In this document: in pieces, positions 6,857 through 16,795 of the stretch
Numbering within the stretch: position 1 is the first letter of the stretch
How the letters are laid out: every line of letters starts with the position of its first letter
IMG/VR virus record: IMGVR_UViG_3300008113_000615
Location: 1 to 35,769 of that record
Source: a virus
Strand: one strand, 5' to 3'
DNA: 35,769 nucleotides
The notes under the pieces: model-generated
The model's input: only the letters and a program-made list of their open reading frames with translations
Told to the model about the DNA's origin: nothing
Database searches by the model: none
Made by a program: the position numbers and the translations under genes

Positions 6857-9800
6857 TCAGCCCTCGATCACCCAAGCGGTGGCGCTGTTCCAGTTTGCCA
6901 CTAATTCATCCGTAGGCATGTGGACTGCCTCAATAGAGAAAGTGCCATCATCGTTGGGTGTGATACGTTCTATTTGATATGTGCGTACCTGTGTTGTGGG
7001 TGTACTGATAGTGAATACAATACCTGAAGGAGAAGCGATAGTGCCCTCACTGGAAACAGTTAGTGTGGTGTTGTAAGGGACGGTTTCGCTTTTGCCATTC
7101 CATGCGATCACCGTGTAACTACCATTGTTCAATGGCTTTGTGCTTATGAGATTTCCTTCTTCTGTGACGATACCGTTGTTAAATTGATCATATTCAGTCG
7201 TGTCCATGGCTACACGTATGTAGTCACTTGGCGCAAGTCTTGCTAGTACACCCTCATGCGTAGTGCTAAACCGTACCGTATGAGTAGGGAGTCTGCGCAT
7301 GCGGATGATAAATTTAGCGGCATCTATAGCGTGATTTCTGTTTGTGCAGTAATCACTCAAATCGATAGATTCGACAGGGTCATCTTCTGTGCCGATTGCC
7401 TCATGAATTAGTATTTCACGAACCGTAGGGAAGATCCCGGGGTTTGCTTGGTCTGTAGATGCTCTTTCTTCTCGGTACCGTACAGATACCTGAATAGGTT
7501 CACGTTCTTCTGGATCAAAGTACTGAAGCTGGAAAGAGCCCTCTGCGATATTTCCTGCAGTAAAAAGACCTTTGATCTGAGGGGGAGTAAATGGCACTGC
7601 AGGTCTGAGGAAGAACTTTCCATCACTTTCGCCGAACACCAGCAAGTGCGAGGCTGCGACATCAGCTGCCCACTGTCGCAAGTTGATACGTTCTACAAGG
7701 ACGCCATCGAAAAAGTACTGCCTATCTTGACACCATTGAGCCGCGGAGGTGAATGAATCCATGTCGATCATCTGATCGGTGATCAGATCACCAGCCCCGT
7801 ACGATTTGTTGGTAAGAATATCTAAAAGGATGTCAGGAAATAAGTGGGTAGGCCCCTGAGCGAGACCACTTAGAAGTTTGCGACATATCTTGCCTCCGGT
7901 GACATAACACGAAAATTGATTGAATTGCTGCCATTCCACCGAGGACATAATGTTGACCCCGAGCAAGGCCAGGTTGTCGTAGAGAGGTGCAGTGGTATTT
8001 GGGACGATCTCGTTGATGTAGACGATCTCGTGCTCGGGGCCGGTGGCGGCTGAGGACTGGATCTCTTCGTAGACAAAGGCTTCGGCGAGCTTCCCCCAGG
8101 TATCGATGTAGGAGAAATCGCCGTTGGGGAAGTCTGCGTAGTCCGTTCTCGGGTAGCCCAGCGCTCCTTTGGCCGATCTGCGGCGGCCGACGGCGATGCC
8201 GAAGGTGTCAGGTGAGTGCGCTACGAAGGTTCCGTTGAACGTGACTAAGACGCCACCGGCTTCGGAGATGGTCTGACGGGAGGATAAGCTCGCTTCGAGG
8301 ACGTACAGATTGCCGACACCACCGTTGCGGACTTCCCAGCCGGAATAGGGCTCTATTTGGACTTCCCACTGTTTGACAGCGGGCATACTTAGCTGAATGT
8401 AATTGAATTGGTTCTGCTGGGTGGCTCCACGCACTCCGTACGCATTGTTGAGTTTGGTGAAACCGGTTGTTGCGCCGGCTTCGCGGTAGTAGATGGCAAA
8501 GAAGCTGTAGCGCTCGACCGGTGCGCTAAGTGTGTTGGATTGGTGTATGTCCGTTTGGAGTGTGCTGCCCTGCTCGACAATGTCATCCTTGTAGTCGAGG
8601 CAAGCGCGGTTATCGCACTCGTCAAAGCTGATTGTTTCGCGGAAGTTGGTCAGTCCGTTGATACGGATGCCAAGGCGAGAGCGGATGCCGAGCTCGATGG
8701 CTTGACAGGGGCGCGTGGTGGAAATGCTGGCGATGGCGCAGCGCAGGACGTGGCCATCGGTGGTGGCAACGTTGCGCCATGGCTTCGAGGAGGCATCTTC
8801 GTCCAGCCAGGTGAGACCGCTTTTTTCAATCAGGGCTGAGGAGTGTGTAGTTACGGCACCGGGGCGTACCGTCGTAAAGTTTGCGGTGACTGAGGTGCCG
8901 CCCCCGTTGCTGATATCGGACTCGGATACGAAGGCCGCATCGGTACGCGAGGTGCAAATGGCAAGGCCAGAACCAATCTTGTAGAGCTCACCGACGATCA
9001 GTGAGTCATCCCAAGACTTCTGGCGACCGGCGACGGTGGAGGCTACGTCTTCACACTTTTCGATGTACGCCTTTTTGGCGTTGAACTTGAGAGCAACGTT
9101 GATCGAAATAGTTGATGCGCTGTCCTCGCTAACAGCACTCGCACCGGAGCCCCGTATCTTAAAAAGAGGCTTGTAGCGGGTGTTTATGGTTGATAGCGGT
9201 GTGATTGAACCACCGCCGCCGTAGATGGATACATCTGTGACAACGCCATCTCCATTTCTAGAGACACCAAGAGTAGGCTGGCTGACCGTGCCTCCGTCAG
9301 ATTTAAAAACTTGCTTAGACCTAGTCTTAACCAGTACTTTTAGGGTGTACTTAACAACGACGTCATCTCCGGGATCGTCCTCGGTTAAGGGGTTGCGCCA
9401 TTTAAGTCTAAAACGGGCTGATTTCAGCACTTCCAGTAGTTCGTTGACATCGTCAGTAGAGTCGTTGTCTTCGTGTAGCCCTGTAATGTTAAACGAGATT
9501 GTTGCATTAAGGACTCCCCTGCCTTTTGAGTCCACTGTGATACTGGTCACTGTGGTGGAGATCTTGTTCTCCAGTGTTGTTATGTAGCCGGATTGATCTT
9601 GTGTATTGTCGTAGATATTGTTCCAAGCTTTATTGCTCGGCTTAGTATAAACTCCGGCGCCGTCGCTAATGATGGTGGTTACGGTTCGCTGCCATTCACT
9701 CGGGGTGATCAGGCTCTTTATGTCACGGCTGAACGCAGTTTCCGCGTCGCTGCTGGAGAACAGCGTGTATGTGGTGGTGCCCCCCACGGAGCCGAGGCCG

Positions 9801-10783
9801 CTCGAGGTAATACCACTGCGGGAGCCGAAGAAGGCGCGGGCCTTGCGGCGCTGTGCCCAGGCCACGTCATCAATGGTGCATTTCACCTTGGCGTCACCGT
9901 CGTCGCCCTCGGGGATGAGTTGGGCTTGGACCTGCGGTTTGAACACCGGGTTAATCCGCATGCCAAAGTCGTTTCCGCAGAGGGCGTAGACGCCGAAGGT
10001 GGTTTGGTTGCTAGGGCGGTTGGCGGAGCAGAAGTCGGCAGTCCATGCGTTGCCGCGACGCACCATGAAGACGTCGCTACCGCCAGCGTTTTGTGCGTTG
10101 CCGGCGTCGGTGCCTGCAGAGCGACCGTAGATCTGGTTCCCTGAGTTGATGCGCGTGGTTAGACCGCTGGCGTAGCGGCCGTACACAGTCATACGAGATC
10201 CAACCTGATTCGCTGTGGGATTGCCGAAGTCGTAACTGGATAGAGTATTACCACCAGAAGCAAAGTTCTGTACGTTTATTGATGCTAGAGGACCTTCGCT
10301 TACCAGGAAAATACCTCTCAGCAGTTGCGACCCTCCCAAGCTGTAAAGTTGAGACCAAAGCAATGCAGTATTTACGCGAACTCCTCCGTATGTATTCCCT
10401 CCTACAGTCTCTCGTAGAGCGTATACAATAGGAATCACAGCTCCTAGCGCTGTGATGTCTTGAGATGAGTCAAAGCCGTAGCGAGGAACAAAGCGTTCGT
10501 TCTCTGTACGGGCGTTGCCTCCCCGGGTACGGCTTTTTAGTTGTGGAGGGTCCGACTGTTTAGGCTTAAAGAACGATGCGGCGATAGTTAGGCCAACTGA
10601 GATAACAGTGAGGACCAATGAAATAATCGCAAGAGTCTCAACCCCTGCCACTACCGATGGCTGAGGAGCTTCGGAAGCTTTTCTACGTACTTCAGCCTTG
10701 AACCAAGCGTATTCGTCATCGCTAATACCAAGCAGGGATGCTAGGTAACGATCGGAAGGTAGAAGTTGCGGGTCGTAGTCCAT
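6857..10783 (-). CDS. Large gpJ-like tail tip / central fibre protein
   Basis: This 1308-aa protein starts with ATG 10783, sharing its first base with the previous stop. Residues about 48-71 form a hydrophobic segment ('ETLAIISLVLTVISVGLTIA'), as in tail-tip proteins of the lambda gpJ type. Residues about 110-125 have 'LGAVIPIVYALRE', the gpJ family's 'PIVYG' motif. The C-terminal third has hub-like features: 'LLDILTNKSYGAGDLI', 'DGKFFLRPAVPF', 'IQVSVRYREER' and a run of beta repeats. The middle carries domains not recognised. It would form the tail tip that contacts the host and passes DNA. Composition is uneven: about 6900-7900, 9180-9700 and 10200-10780 are AT-rich and the rest is GC-rich, which suggests mosaic exchange within the gene. 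Confidence 0.85.
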   Translation of the reverse strand: MDYDPQLLPSDRYLASLLGISDDEYAWFKAEVRRKASEAPQPSVVAGVETLAIISLVLTVISVGLTIAASFFKPKQSDPPQLKSRTRGGNARTENERFVPRYGFDSSQDITALGAVIPIVYALRETVGGNTYGGVRVNTALLWSQLYSLGGSQLLRGIFLVSEGPLASINVQNFASGGNTLSSYDFGNPTANQVGSRMTVYGRYASGLTTRINSGNQIYGRSAGTDAGNAQNAGGSDVFMVRRGNAWTADFCSANRPSNQTTFGVYALCGNDFGMRINPVFKPQVQAQLIPEGDDGDAKVKCTIDDVAWAQRRKARAFFGSRSGITSSGLGSVGGTTTYTLFSSSDAETAFSRDIKSLITPSEWQRTVTTIISDGAGVYTKPSNKAWNNIYDNTQDQSGYITTLENKISTTVTSITVDSKGRGVLNATISFNITGLHEDNDSTDDVNELLEVLKSARFRLKWRNPLTEDDPGDDVVVKYTLKVLVKTRSKQVFKSDGGTVSQPTLGVSRNGDGVVTDVSIYGGGGSITPLSTINTRYKPLFKIRGSGASAVSEDSASTISINVALKFNAKKAYIEKCEDVASTVAGRQKSWDDSLIVGELYKIGSGLAICTSRTDAAFVSESDISNGGGTSVTANFTTVRPGAVTTHSSALIEKSGLTWLDEDASSKPWRNVATTDGHVLRCAIASISTTRPCQAIELGIRSRLGIRINGLTNFRETISFDECDNRACLDYKDDIVEQGSTLQTDIHQSNTLSAPVERYSFFAIYYREAGATTGFTKLNNAYGVRGATQQNQFNYIQLSMPAVKQWEVQIEPYSGWEVRNGGVGNLYVLEASLSSRQTISEAGGVLVTFNGTFVAHSPDTFGIAVGRRRSAKGALGYPRTDYADFPNGDFSYIDTWGKLAEAFVYEEIQSSAATGPEHEIVYINEIVPNTTAPLYDNLALLGVNIMSSVEWQQFNQFSCYVTGGKICRKLLSGLAQGPTHLFPDILLDILTNKSYGAGDLITDQMIDMDSFTSAAQWCQDRQYFFDGVLVERINLRQWAADVAASHLLVFGESDGKFFLRPAVPFTPPQIKGLFTAGNIAEGSFQLQYFDPEEREPIQVSVRYREERASTDQANPGIFPTVREILIHEAIGTEDDPVESIDLSDYCTNRNHAIDAAKFIIRMRRLPTHTVRFSTTHEGVLARLAPSDYIRVAMDTTEYDQFNNGIVTEEGNLISTKPLNNGSYTVIAWNGKSETVPYNTTLTVSSEGTIASPSGIVFTISTPTTQVRTYQIERITPNDDGTFSIEAVHMPTDELVANWNSATAWVIEG

Positions 10784-11160
10784 TAGGCGAATTCGTAGTA
10801 AGAGAGGTTCTGTAGCAAGTCAGTCGGCAACCAACACACACCGCGCCTGTGGTGAATCATGAGCACTCCACCATCGACAACAACGCCTACCCCGAGGCCT
10901 GCTTGACCGTTTTTGAAGAGTGTGAGCGCGTATGGACACGGAGCTTCTAGAAGGCGCATTGCTGCGTGCCATTTCTCTTCAAGAACTGACCAGTGCCCCG
11001 TCTTAGCCAGGTCAAGCCACTCCTGATCAAAATCAGGGTGCTGTACCCCTGATCTTTCAAGTACAGCCCACACCATCAATAAGCAGTCAGCTGCTTTACC
11101 GCTCTCGGGGTGGGCGCCGAATTCGTGGGGGAGCCCTATCCATCGCATCCAGTATTCCAT
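10783..11160 (-). CDS. NlpC/P60-like tail protein, His position degenerate
   Basis: This 125-aa protein has the layout of short phage tail NlpC/P60 hydrolases (lambda gpK-type). It has 'WIGLPHEFGAHPESGKAADC' with the candidate nucleophile Cys26 in A-D-C-L-L, then 'GLGVGVVVDGGVLMIHH' near residues 88-104. In active members the strand reads H-V-G-[IV]; here that position is Gly90, while His103/His104 lie where a non-catalytic His usually sits. It may be inactive or use a displaced His. It lies between the distal tail protein and the gpJ-like gene, the usual place for a peptidoglycan hydrolase or its inactive structural derivative. It overlaps both neighbours by one base. Confidence 0.7.
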   Translation of the reverse strand: MEYWMRWIGLPHEFGAHPESGKAADCLLMVWAVLERSGVQHPDFDQEWLDLAKTGHWSVLEEKWHAAMRLLEAPCPYALTLFKNGQAGLGVGVVVDGGVLMIHHRRGVCWLPTDLLQNLSYYEFA

Positions 11161-11639
11161 TAGCTGACAACCAATGTTGCTGATGTAGGTACAGCCCCTA
11201 CAAGTGAGGTGCTTAGGTAGCGTTTGGGAACTTGGTTCCTGGCAGCATCGAGCGGTGATGCGAGTTTAAGTAAGATCTTTTCGTTGTCCATTTCGTATCT
11301 AGAGATACGCCAAATCTCCGTGCGTATTAAGGTGTTATCAGCGAAAGTCAATGGGTCAAGCGCCACTGTCTTGATCTCAAGAAGCCACCTGCTAGATACG
11401 GCTTCTGCGAAAAGATTAACCGTTATGGCGTTAGTGCTAGTACCTAGAGTCGATTCTAGGCGGTCGCCGCCTTTGCTCCCGGCGCCTGAAGAGATCGCAA
11501 AGGGGGCAAAGGCGTAAGTGATTCCTGCATAGACCCTGTTTTGATTTACGCTGAAATTCTGATAAGCCTGTGCTGTTCCTGCAGCGGTCCCATCCCGTTG
11601 AAGAAAGCGTGCGTAGTTGACGAAAGCGAAGCTTGCCAT
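11160..11639 (-). CDS. Minor/distal tail protein
   Basis: This 159-aa protein begins MASFAFVNYARFLQRDG. It contains 'VYAGITYAFAPFAISSGAG', 'DRLESTLGTSTNAITVNLFA' and 'WLLEIKTVALDPLTF', ending with 'LLKLASPLDA' and a 'RYLSTSLVGAVP' tail. This pattern matches small minor tail proteins (gpL-like or DUF1833/DUF2163-like) that sit between the tape measure and the NlpC/P60 gene in siphoviruses. Its role would be in the distal tail ring. It abuts the tape-measure stop by one base. Family naming is from position and pattern; the exact family is uncertain. Confidence 0.75.
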   Translation of the reverse strand: MASFAFVNYARFLQRDGTAAGTAQAYQNFSVNQNRVYAGITYAFAPFAISSGAGSKGGDRLESTLGTSTNAITVNLFAEAVSSRWLLEIKTVALDPLTFADNTLIRTEIWRISRYEMDNEKILLKLASPLDAARNQVPKRYLSTSLVGAVPTSATLVVS

Positions 11640-14600
11640 CAGGCCATTCCGATACGACGACGATCTCTGACAGAATTCTGCAGACTCGAGAGCGCCAGTG
11701 CTCGACCGCGCTCCGCGGATTGGATCATCCCTTTCTGGAACTGGTCTGCGGTTACGTACTCGGTGTTGTTTATCACTTCACTTTGGTACGTAAAGTCGAA
11801 TCTGACCTTGGACGGGGCGGCTTGTTGGCGGGCTCCTGCGTTGTCGGCAAAGGTCTGAGATTTGCCCGCGAGGGCGGCGGCGCTCAGCAGCTTGCGAGAC
11901 TTGGCGTTGGAAACGATCTCGCCGTCGGAATTGGGGAGGAAGAGCTCAGGGCCGATCTCGCCCACGAGGTAGGGGCGGTTGGCTCGGACAGGACCACCGG
12001 AGGCGGCCGCTTTGGGCTTACCGGCGAAGATGCCGCCGGTGCCGAACATGCCGGTGATCGAACCGAGAGCGCCGAAGATGCCGGCGAGTCCCATGAGCGT
12101 GTTGTAGGTGCCCCCTTTGCCCATTTGCTGGGCGCCGCCGATGCCCATGGAGATTGCACCAAAGGCTTGGGTCGCACCGGAGAGGGCTTTCCCAAAATCG
12201 AATTGCTTGGCGGTGGTGGCTTCGCCTTGCTTGGACTCCTCGTTTTTGGTTGAGGTCGCCTTACCAAGGGCGTCGACGTATGCGCCTTCGGCCTCGGTGA
12301 CTTTGCTGCCTGAGGAGCCACTCGCAGCGAACGGGACGACTGGCAGCGAGATCACGCCACCGGGGGTGGCAGGTGTTGCCGGGTTTTGACCAGTAGCACT
12401 GCCTCCAATGGTCGTGTTGAGTGTGTCGACAGCCGTTGTAAGGGTCTTTAACGCCGCATTATTTTCTGCTTGTAACGCTACCTTGGGATCTTCTAGACCA
12501 AGGAATCTCTTGAGTTGCGCTTCGAGTTGTTGCTCCATGGGCTTGAAGGCGGCATCGAGGGCGAGATCAAGGAACTTACTAGACATACCTTCGAGCATTT
12601 GCTTGAGGCCCTCTTGGATGTCTCCACCGGTGAGGATCGTTTTGACGAAGCCCTTCATGCCATCGGTCATGGTTTTGCTGATATCACGGATTGTGGCCAT
12701 GGTTCCGTTGAATGCCAGGACCTGTTTGTCCATTTCGCCAAGGACTACAGCGGCGCCACGGGTTTTGGCTGCGAAATCAACGAGTTCAGTAGTGGCTCTG
12801 TTGCTTCCTTCACCAAATTCTTGTTCAAGTCGAATCTTTTCATCGAGGATCTGCTGCTCGGCTTGGATCTGCCGTTGTTTGACCGGATCGTCTCCCGCAT
12901 AGGCAGAAGCCATACTGCCCATGGCTTGGGCCTGGGCGCGACGAAGGTCGAAGGGTATTGATCGTGTCTTTTCACTTAGCTCGCGAACAGCTTGCTCTTC
13001 GCGTTGGATTTTTAATAGTTTCTCTCGTTCTTCACGCTCTTTCTTAAGATCTTGAAGGTATTTGTTCTTTCTGTCAGCGATGTCTTTTTCGAGTTTCTTC
13101 TGTTCTTCAGTGGTAACTTGGTTCTCTTTTCTTAACTCTTGGAGTTTGTTTTCGAGTTGTTTTATTTCTTTCGCGTTTATGGCGATTTTGGCTTGTTCAT
13201 CTGCAGCAATCTTCAGGAGTGTGGGGTCATACGCTTGGCCTGATACCTTGCGATAGGCGTCAAGAGAAGCTTGTGCTTCAATCATTTGATCGGTGTATTG
13301 CTCGACACTGACTGTGGGGAACGCGGCTTTAGCGACTGTTTCGAAGGCTGATTTTGTTTTGGCTTCGGTTAATGCTTGTTGAAGGGCACGCACCCTTTCC
13401 ATCGAGGCAGCCAGAGAGCGGACAGCCTCGGAGTATTTTTGAACAGCGGAGGTGCCAGCTGAATTGAAGTCGGGTGCTTGTGTTGACACGGGCGTTGGGG
13501 CGGCACCTCGACTGGCGACGGACTTTTCTTGGCCGTGCAAGAATTCGTTGCCGGTGTCCATTGACGTTGCAGTCCAGCCACCGCCTGAGGGGTCCCAATG
13601 CGGGGTGCCGGTTCGACGTGGTACGAGCGTGCCTGCAGGAACTGCGATATCAATCGCATTTCTGCTCGCTCCAATGCGACGCCCGCGCGTAATGTCATGA
13701 GCAATCTGTTCCTTTTTAAGGGCGCTATCAAGAGCTGCATCACTCTTCATATTCTTAACATCTATCTTTGCGTTGCTGAGCTGGATATATTCAATACCTT
13801 GTGATTGCCAGGACTTAATAATCTCCAGAGCTTCACGCCTCACTGAAGAAGCATCATTTCCTCGAATATCAAGGTGAGCTCCGGTTGATCTACCTGAACT
13901 GCCTACTCGGTACCCTTCGGCAACGCTTGCGCCATTGGCAGCAGCTGCTTTAGCACCATTTCGTTTGATTGTTTCGATATTCTTGGCAACTTCTTCTTCA
14001 TACTTAGCTGATTTCTTCTTGATCTCTGCGATTGTCTTAGCATTTTCGAGCTTATAGTTTTCAATCTCCTTCTCCATGTTAGCTACTTCAATAGCCAGAT
14101 TGCGTTTGTTGGCTTCGATATCAAGCTCGCCTTCTTCACGTACTTTCAGGTAATTAGTAAGAGCCTCAAGAGCGCTGCGGGATGCTCCTTCTTCGCCCTC
14201 GAGAAGCTTGGCGTTGGCCTCTTCCATCTGATAGATGCGCAACTGGCCAGCTAACCGAAATGCTTCTACTTCCTGACTGGCAATCTCTTGCCGTTTCTGG
14301 AATAGTTCGTTTTCTTGACGTAGGCGTATGTCATTGATTTCTTTTTCCAAGTTAATGCGATTTTCGGCTTCAATACGGATATTTTCTTCTGCTTGCTTCT
14401 TGTTTTGTTGGGCTTCGTATTTTCGTTGGTATTCCCGAAGCTTAAATTGCTCCCCTATCGTTTTGCTCGCATCTTTTTGATCAAGAGTGTTATATGGGTC
14501 TGCCTGAAAATTCGCTACTCTTCCAAGTATTCTCCATAGTTCTCCCCAGGTCTGTATGCCTGATTTAGCTTCGTATTCTAGGTCGTTTAGCTTCTTTTCT

Positions 14601-16762
14601 ATTTTCTCGAGTTCTTCGGTAGCCCTTCCATACTCGGCACTTGCTAACTGCTGGTCGAAGTCTCTAGCTGCTTTAGTAGCATAATCGGCATCGTCACCAA
14701 TGTTACGGTAAACTGTAGATAGTCGGTCTAAAGCTTGCTCTGCTCTACGAGTGCGGGTAGCTTCTTCATTTGCCTTTTGGAATTCACCAATAGCGTTTAC
14801 CACTGCTGTCAGCGCGAGCTGAATAAGGAGTGTCCATCCCAGCGACTTAAGGACATTCATTCCGGCGAGCTTGGCCGCATCGCCGAGATTCCTAAATCCG
14901 TTGGCCGTCCTTTCTAGTTTTCCTCCAGTCGATAAGGCTTCTCCTCCTGTCTTTTCTAGGTTCTGGGAGACCTCAAGAAATGCTTTCCCCACGGCGCCTG
15001 CCAACATGGGCAAGCCTGCGACGGCTGCCGCCAACCCACCCAACACCAGGGCAAGTTTGCCAGCAGCGATGGTTACAGCCGCAATACCAGTTATTAAGGC
15101 TGCAATGAATGACCCTAGTCCACCTATAGCTGGAATTACAGCTGTTACGATGGTTCGCCCTATGAAGAATAGATTTGTAGCAAAATCCATGCCTGCACGC
15201 TTAAGCAGATCATATGTTGCCGCAAGCTTGGAAAATTCTTGAATAAGTGGCAGATCTAGAAGCCTTGAATAAATGTTGAATAAAGTCGCAAATCCTTGTA
15301 TGAATGGTGACATAACTGAGATGACATTTGCAAGTGCTCGAGCTAGAGACTCGAATATATCTACTTTGATTTCAATAAAACTTTTGCCTAGGCGTATGAA
15401 GGCATCTGTAACCGTCGCTAGTGCGGGTTTTAGCGTTAGAATTATTTGACTCACTGCTCCAACGGATCTCTGTAACCCACCTTCTATTAAAACAATCAGA
15501 TCTTGAATCGCATCTTTTGTATTGTTAACTACGGGCCCTAGTGTGTCCGCACCTTTAATACCGATTTCTTCATTCGTTACTAGCTTGGACCGAGAACGTA
15601 CTGACTGACCGAGTGAGGCGAATCGTCCGACAAATTCGCCGGCCCCATCAGCGACTGAAAATATCTGTTCTCTTATCTTGAATAGTGTTTCAAATATGGC
15701 CGAGAGGCCATTTAGCATTGGATCTAGTAGTTTTGCTCCGAACCGTTGCCCAACTAGCTCACCCAGATCTCTAATGTTTGAGACCACACCGCTGAAACCT
15801 TGTGCAGCAATCTTCTGCCCGGCTACTGCCGCTGCTAGTCGGTCTTCGAGAAATTTGACAACACCACCGGCTTGTGATTTGGCTTTGGCTATATCTTCAT
15901 TGGTGATTCCTAAGGACTTTGCTAGTAGTGAATCCATGGTGATATCACCACGGAGAATAGAGCCAATCTCCTGACGCGCTTGATAGAGAGGTATTCCGAA
16001 TGTACCTAGAGCAGCCGAAAAGTTGATTGCTAGGTCTTCAGCTTCTTTTAAGCCACCACCAATCTGGCTGATTTGTGAAGCTACGATTCCAAATACTTCA
16101 ATAACATCGTTTGATGTAACACCAGCAAGTGCAATAGATCGTTCTCGGATGCTGTCTATGTTTTTACGAACTGCACCGGTTAGCCCTATGATCTTCTCAT
16201 AGGGGTCCGTAATCTCTTTACCGTTTTTGAATACCTTGGATGTAGAAGCTAGTGTTGTCTGTGTTTTTAGTATGGTTTCCCTAAGGCGGATTTCCCTACC
16301 GACTGTTTGGTCGAAAAAGCCTCCGAATGCTTGCTGAAGTACACCTACTATTTCTCTTATTCCAAATAAAGCAAACCCCAGTTTGGCTAATCGATTGATC
16401 AGGAACTCGATCTTTGAGCCTGCTACATCAAATGTGTTAGTAAGGATCTGCCCAGCCTTGATATTTTGTGAAGCTCCTACTGCGAGCTTCGCTGTTCCCT
16501 TTGCTGCGTTTTCATAGCGCTTAACCGTGTCTCCGATTCCTGGCAGATTTTTTGAGATCTTATAAAATGTTTGAATGTTATTGGCGGCATCTTTGATATT
16601 CTTCTCAATGCTATCGAATGACTTTGTTATGCTAGTAAGATTAGGTATGTCAAACCTTAATTTGCGTTCTTTCGCTGCTTCGTTTGCTTTCTTATCTAGC
16701 TGTTCTACATTCTTCTGCGCTTCTTGTGTTTCAGCGCTTACTTTTAACTTGAAATCGGCCAC
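11639..16762 (-). CDS. Tape measure protein with embedded M23-like domain
   Basis: The 1707-aa product is the longest in the window and sets tail length, about 250 nm at 0.15 nm per residue. It has hydrophobic blocks near residues 115-140 and 538-590 ('GLGSFIAALITGIAAVTIAA' and on). Long coiled coils occupy about 650-930 and 1120-1300, and the C-terminal motif 'RPYLVGEIGPELFLPNSDGE' near 1590 is typical of tape measures. Residues about 945-1085 break the coiled coil with 'RSTGAHLDIRG' (His963), 'NAIDIAVPAGTLV' (about 1035-1047) and 'FLHGQ' (His1076). This is an M23 peptidase-like insert of the kind found in other phage tape measures, but the first zinc His appears replaced by Arg. The first third of the gene (about 13700-16760) is AT-rich relative to the head genes. 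Confidence 0.93.
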   Translation of the reverse strand: MADFKLKVSAETQEAQKNVEQLDKKANEAAKERKLRFDIPNLTSITKSFDSIEKNIKDAANNIQTFYKISKNLPGIGDTVKRYENAAKGTAKLAVGASQNIKAGQILTNTFDVAGSKIEFLINRLAKLGFALFGIREIVGVLQQAFGGFFDQTVGREIRLRETILKTQTTLASTSKVFKNGKEITDPYEKIIGLTGAVRKNIDSIRERSIALAGVTSNDVIEVFGIVASQISQIGGGLKEAEDLAINFSAALGTFGIPLYQARQEIGSILRGDITMDSLLAKSLGITNEDIAKAKSQAGGVVKFLEDRLAAAVAGQKIAAQGFSGVVSNIRDLGELVGQRFGAKLLDPMLNGLSAIFETLFKIREQIFSVADGAGEFVGRFASLGQSVRSRSKLVTNEEIGIKGADTLGPVVNNTKDAIQDLIVLIEGGLQRSVGAVSQIILTLKPALATVTDAFIRLGKSFIEIKVDIFESLARALANVISVMSPFIQGFATLFNIYSRLLDLPLIQEFSKLAATYDLLKRAGMDFATNLFFIGRTIVTAVIPAIGGLGSFIAALITGIAAVTIAAGKLALVLGGLAAAVAGLPMLAGAVGKAFLEVSQNLEKTGGEALSTGGKLERTANGFRNLGDAAKLAGMNVLKSLGWTLLIQLALTAVVNAIGEFQKANEEATRTRRAEQALDRLSTVYRNIGDDADYATKAARDFDQQLASAEYGRATEELEKIEKKLNDLEYEAKSGIQTWGELWRILGRVANFQADPYNTLDQKDASKTIGEQFKLREYQRKYEAQQNKKQAEENIRIEAENRINLEKEINDIRLRQENELFQKRQEIASQEVEAFRLAGQLRIYQMEEANAKLLEGEEGASRSALEALTNYLKVREEGELDIEANKRNLAIEVANMEKEIENYKLENAKTIAEIKKKSAKYEEEVAKNIETIKRNGAKAAAANGASVAEGYRVGSSGRSTGAHLDIRGNDASSVRREALEIIKSWQSQGIEYIQLSNAKIDVKNMKSDAALDSALKKEQIAHDITRGRRIGASRNAIDIAVPAGTLVPRRTGTPHWDPSGGGWTATSMDTGNEFLHGQEKSVASRGAAPTPVSTQAPDFNSAGTSAVQKYSEAVRSLAASMERVRALQQALTEAKTKSAFETVAKAAFPTVSVEQYTDQMIEAQASLDAYRKVSGQAYDPTLLKIAADEQAKIAINAKEIKQLENKLQELRKENQVTTEEQKKLEKDIADRKNKYLQDLKKEREEREKLLKIQREEQAVRELSEKTRSIPFDLRRAQAQAMGSMASAYAGDDPVKQRQIQAEQQILDEKIRLEQEFGEGSNRATTELVDFAAKTRGAAVVLGEMDKQVLAFNGTMATIRDISKTMTDGMKGFVKTILTGGDIQEGLKQMLEGMSSKFLDLALDAAFKPMEQQLEAQLKRFLGLEDPKVALQAENNAALKTLTTAVDTLNTTIGGSATGQNPATPATPGGVISLPVVPFAASGSSGSKVTEAEGAYVDALGKATSTKNEESKQGEATTAKQFDFGKALSGATQAFGAISMGIGGAQQMGKGGTYNTLMGLAGIFGALGSITGMFGTGGIFAGKPKAAASGGPVRANRPYLVGEIGPELFLPNSDGEIVSNAKSRKLLSAAALAGKSQTFADNAGARQQAAPSKVRFDFTYQSEVINNTEYVTADQFQKGMIQSAERGRALALSSLQNSVRDRRRIGMA

Positions 16763-16795
16763 AACCGTCTGTCCGCTAGTAGGTCTATGTTACGG

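Noticed and set aside
11633-12253. 206-aa plus-strand frame over the tape-measure 3' end
   Set aside because: It is an antisense shadow of the conserved tape-measure C-terminus.
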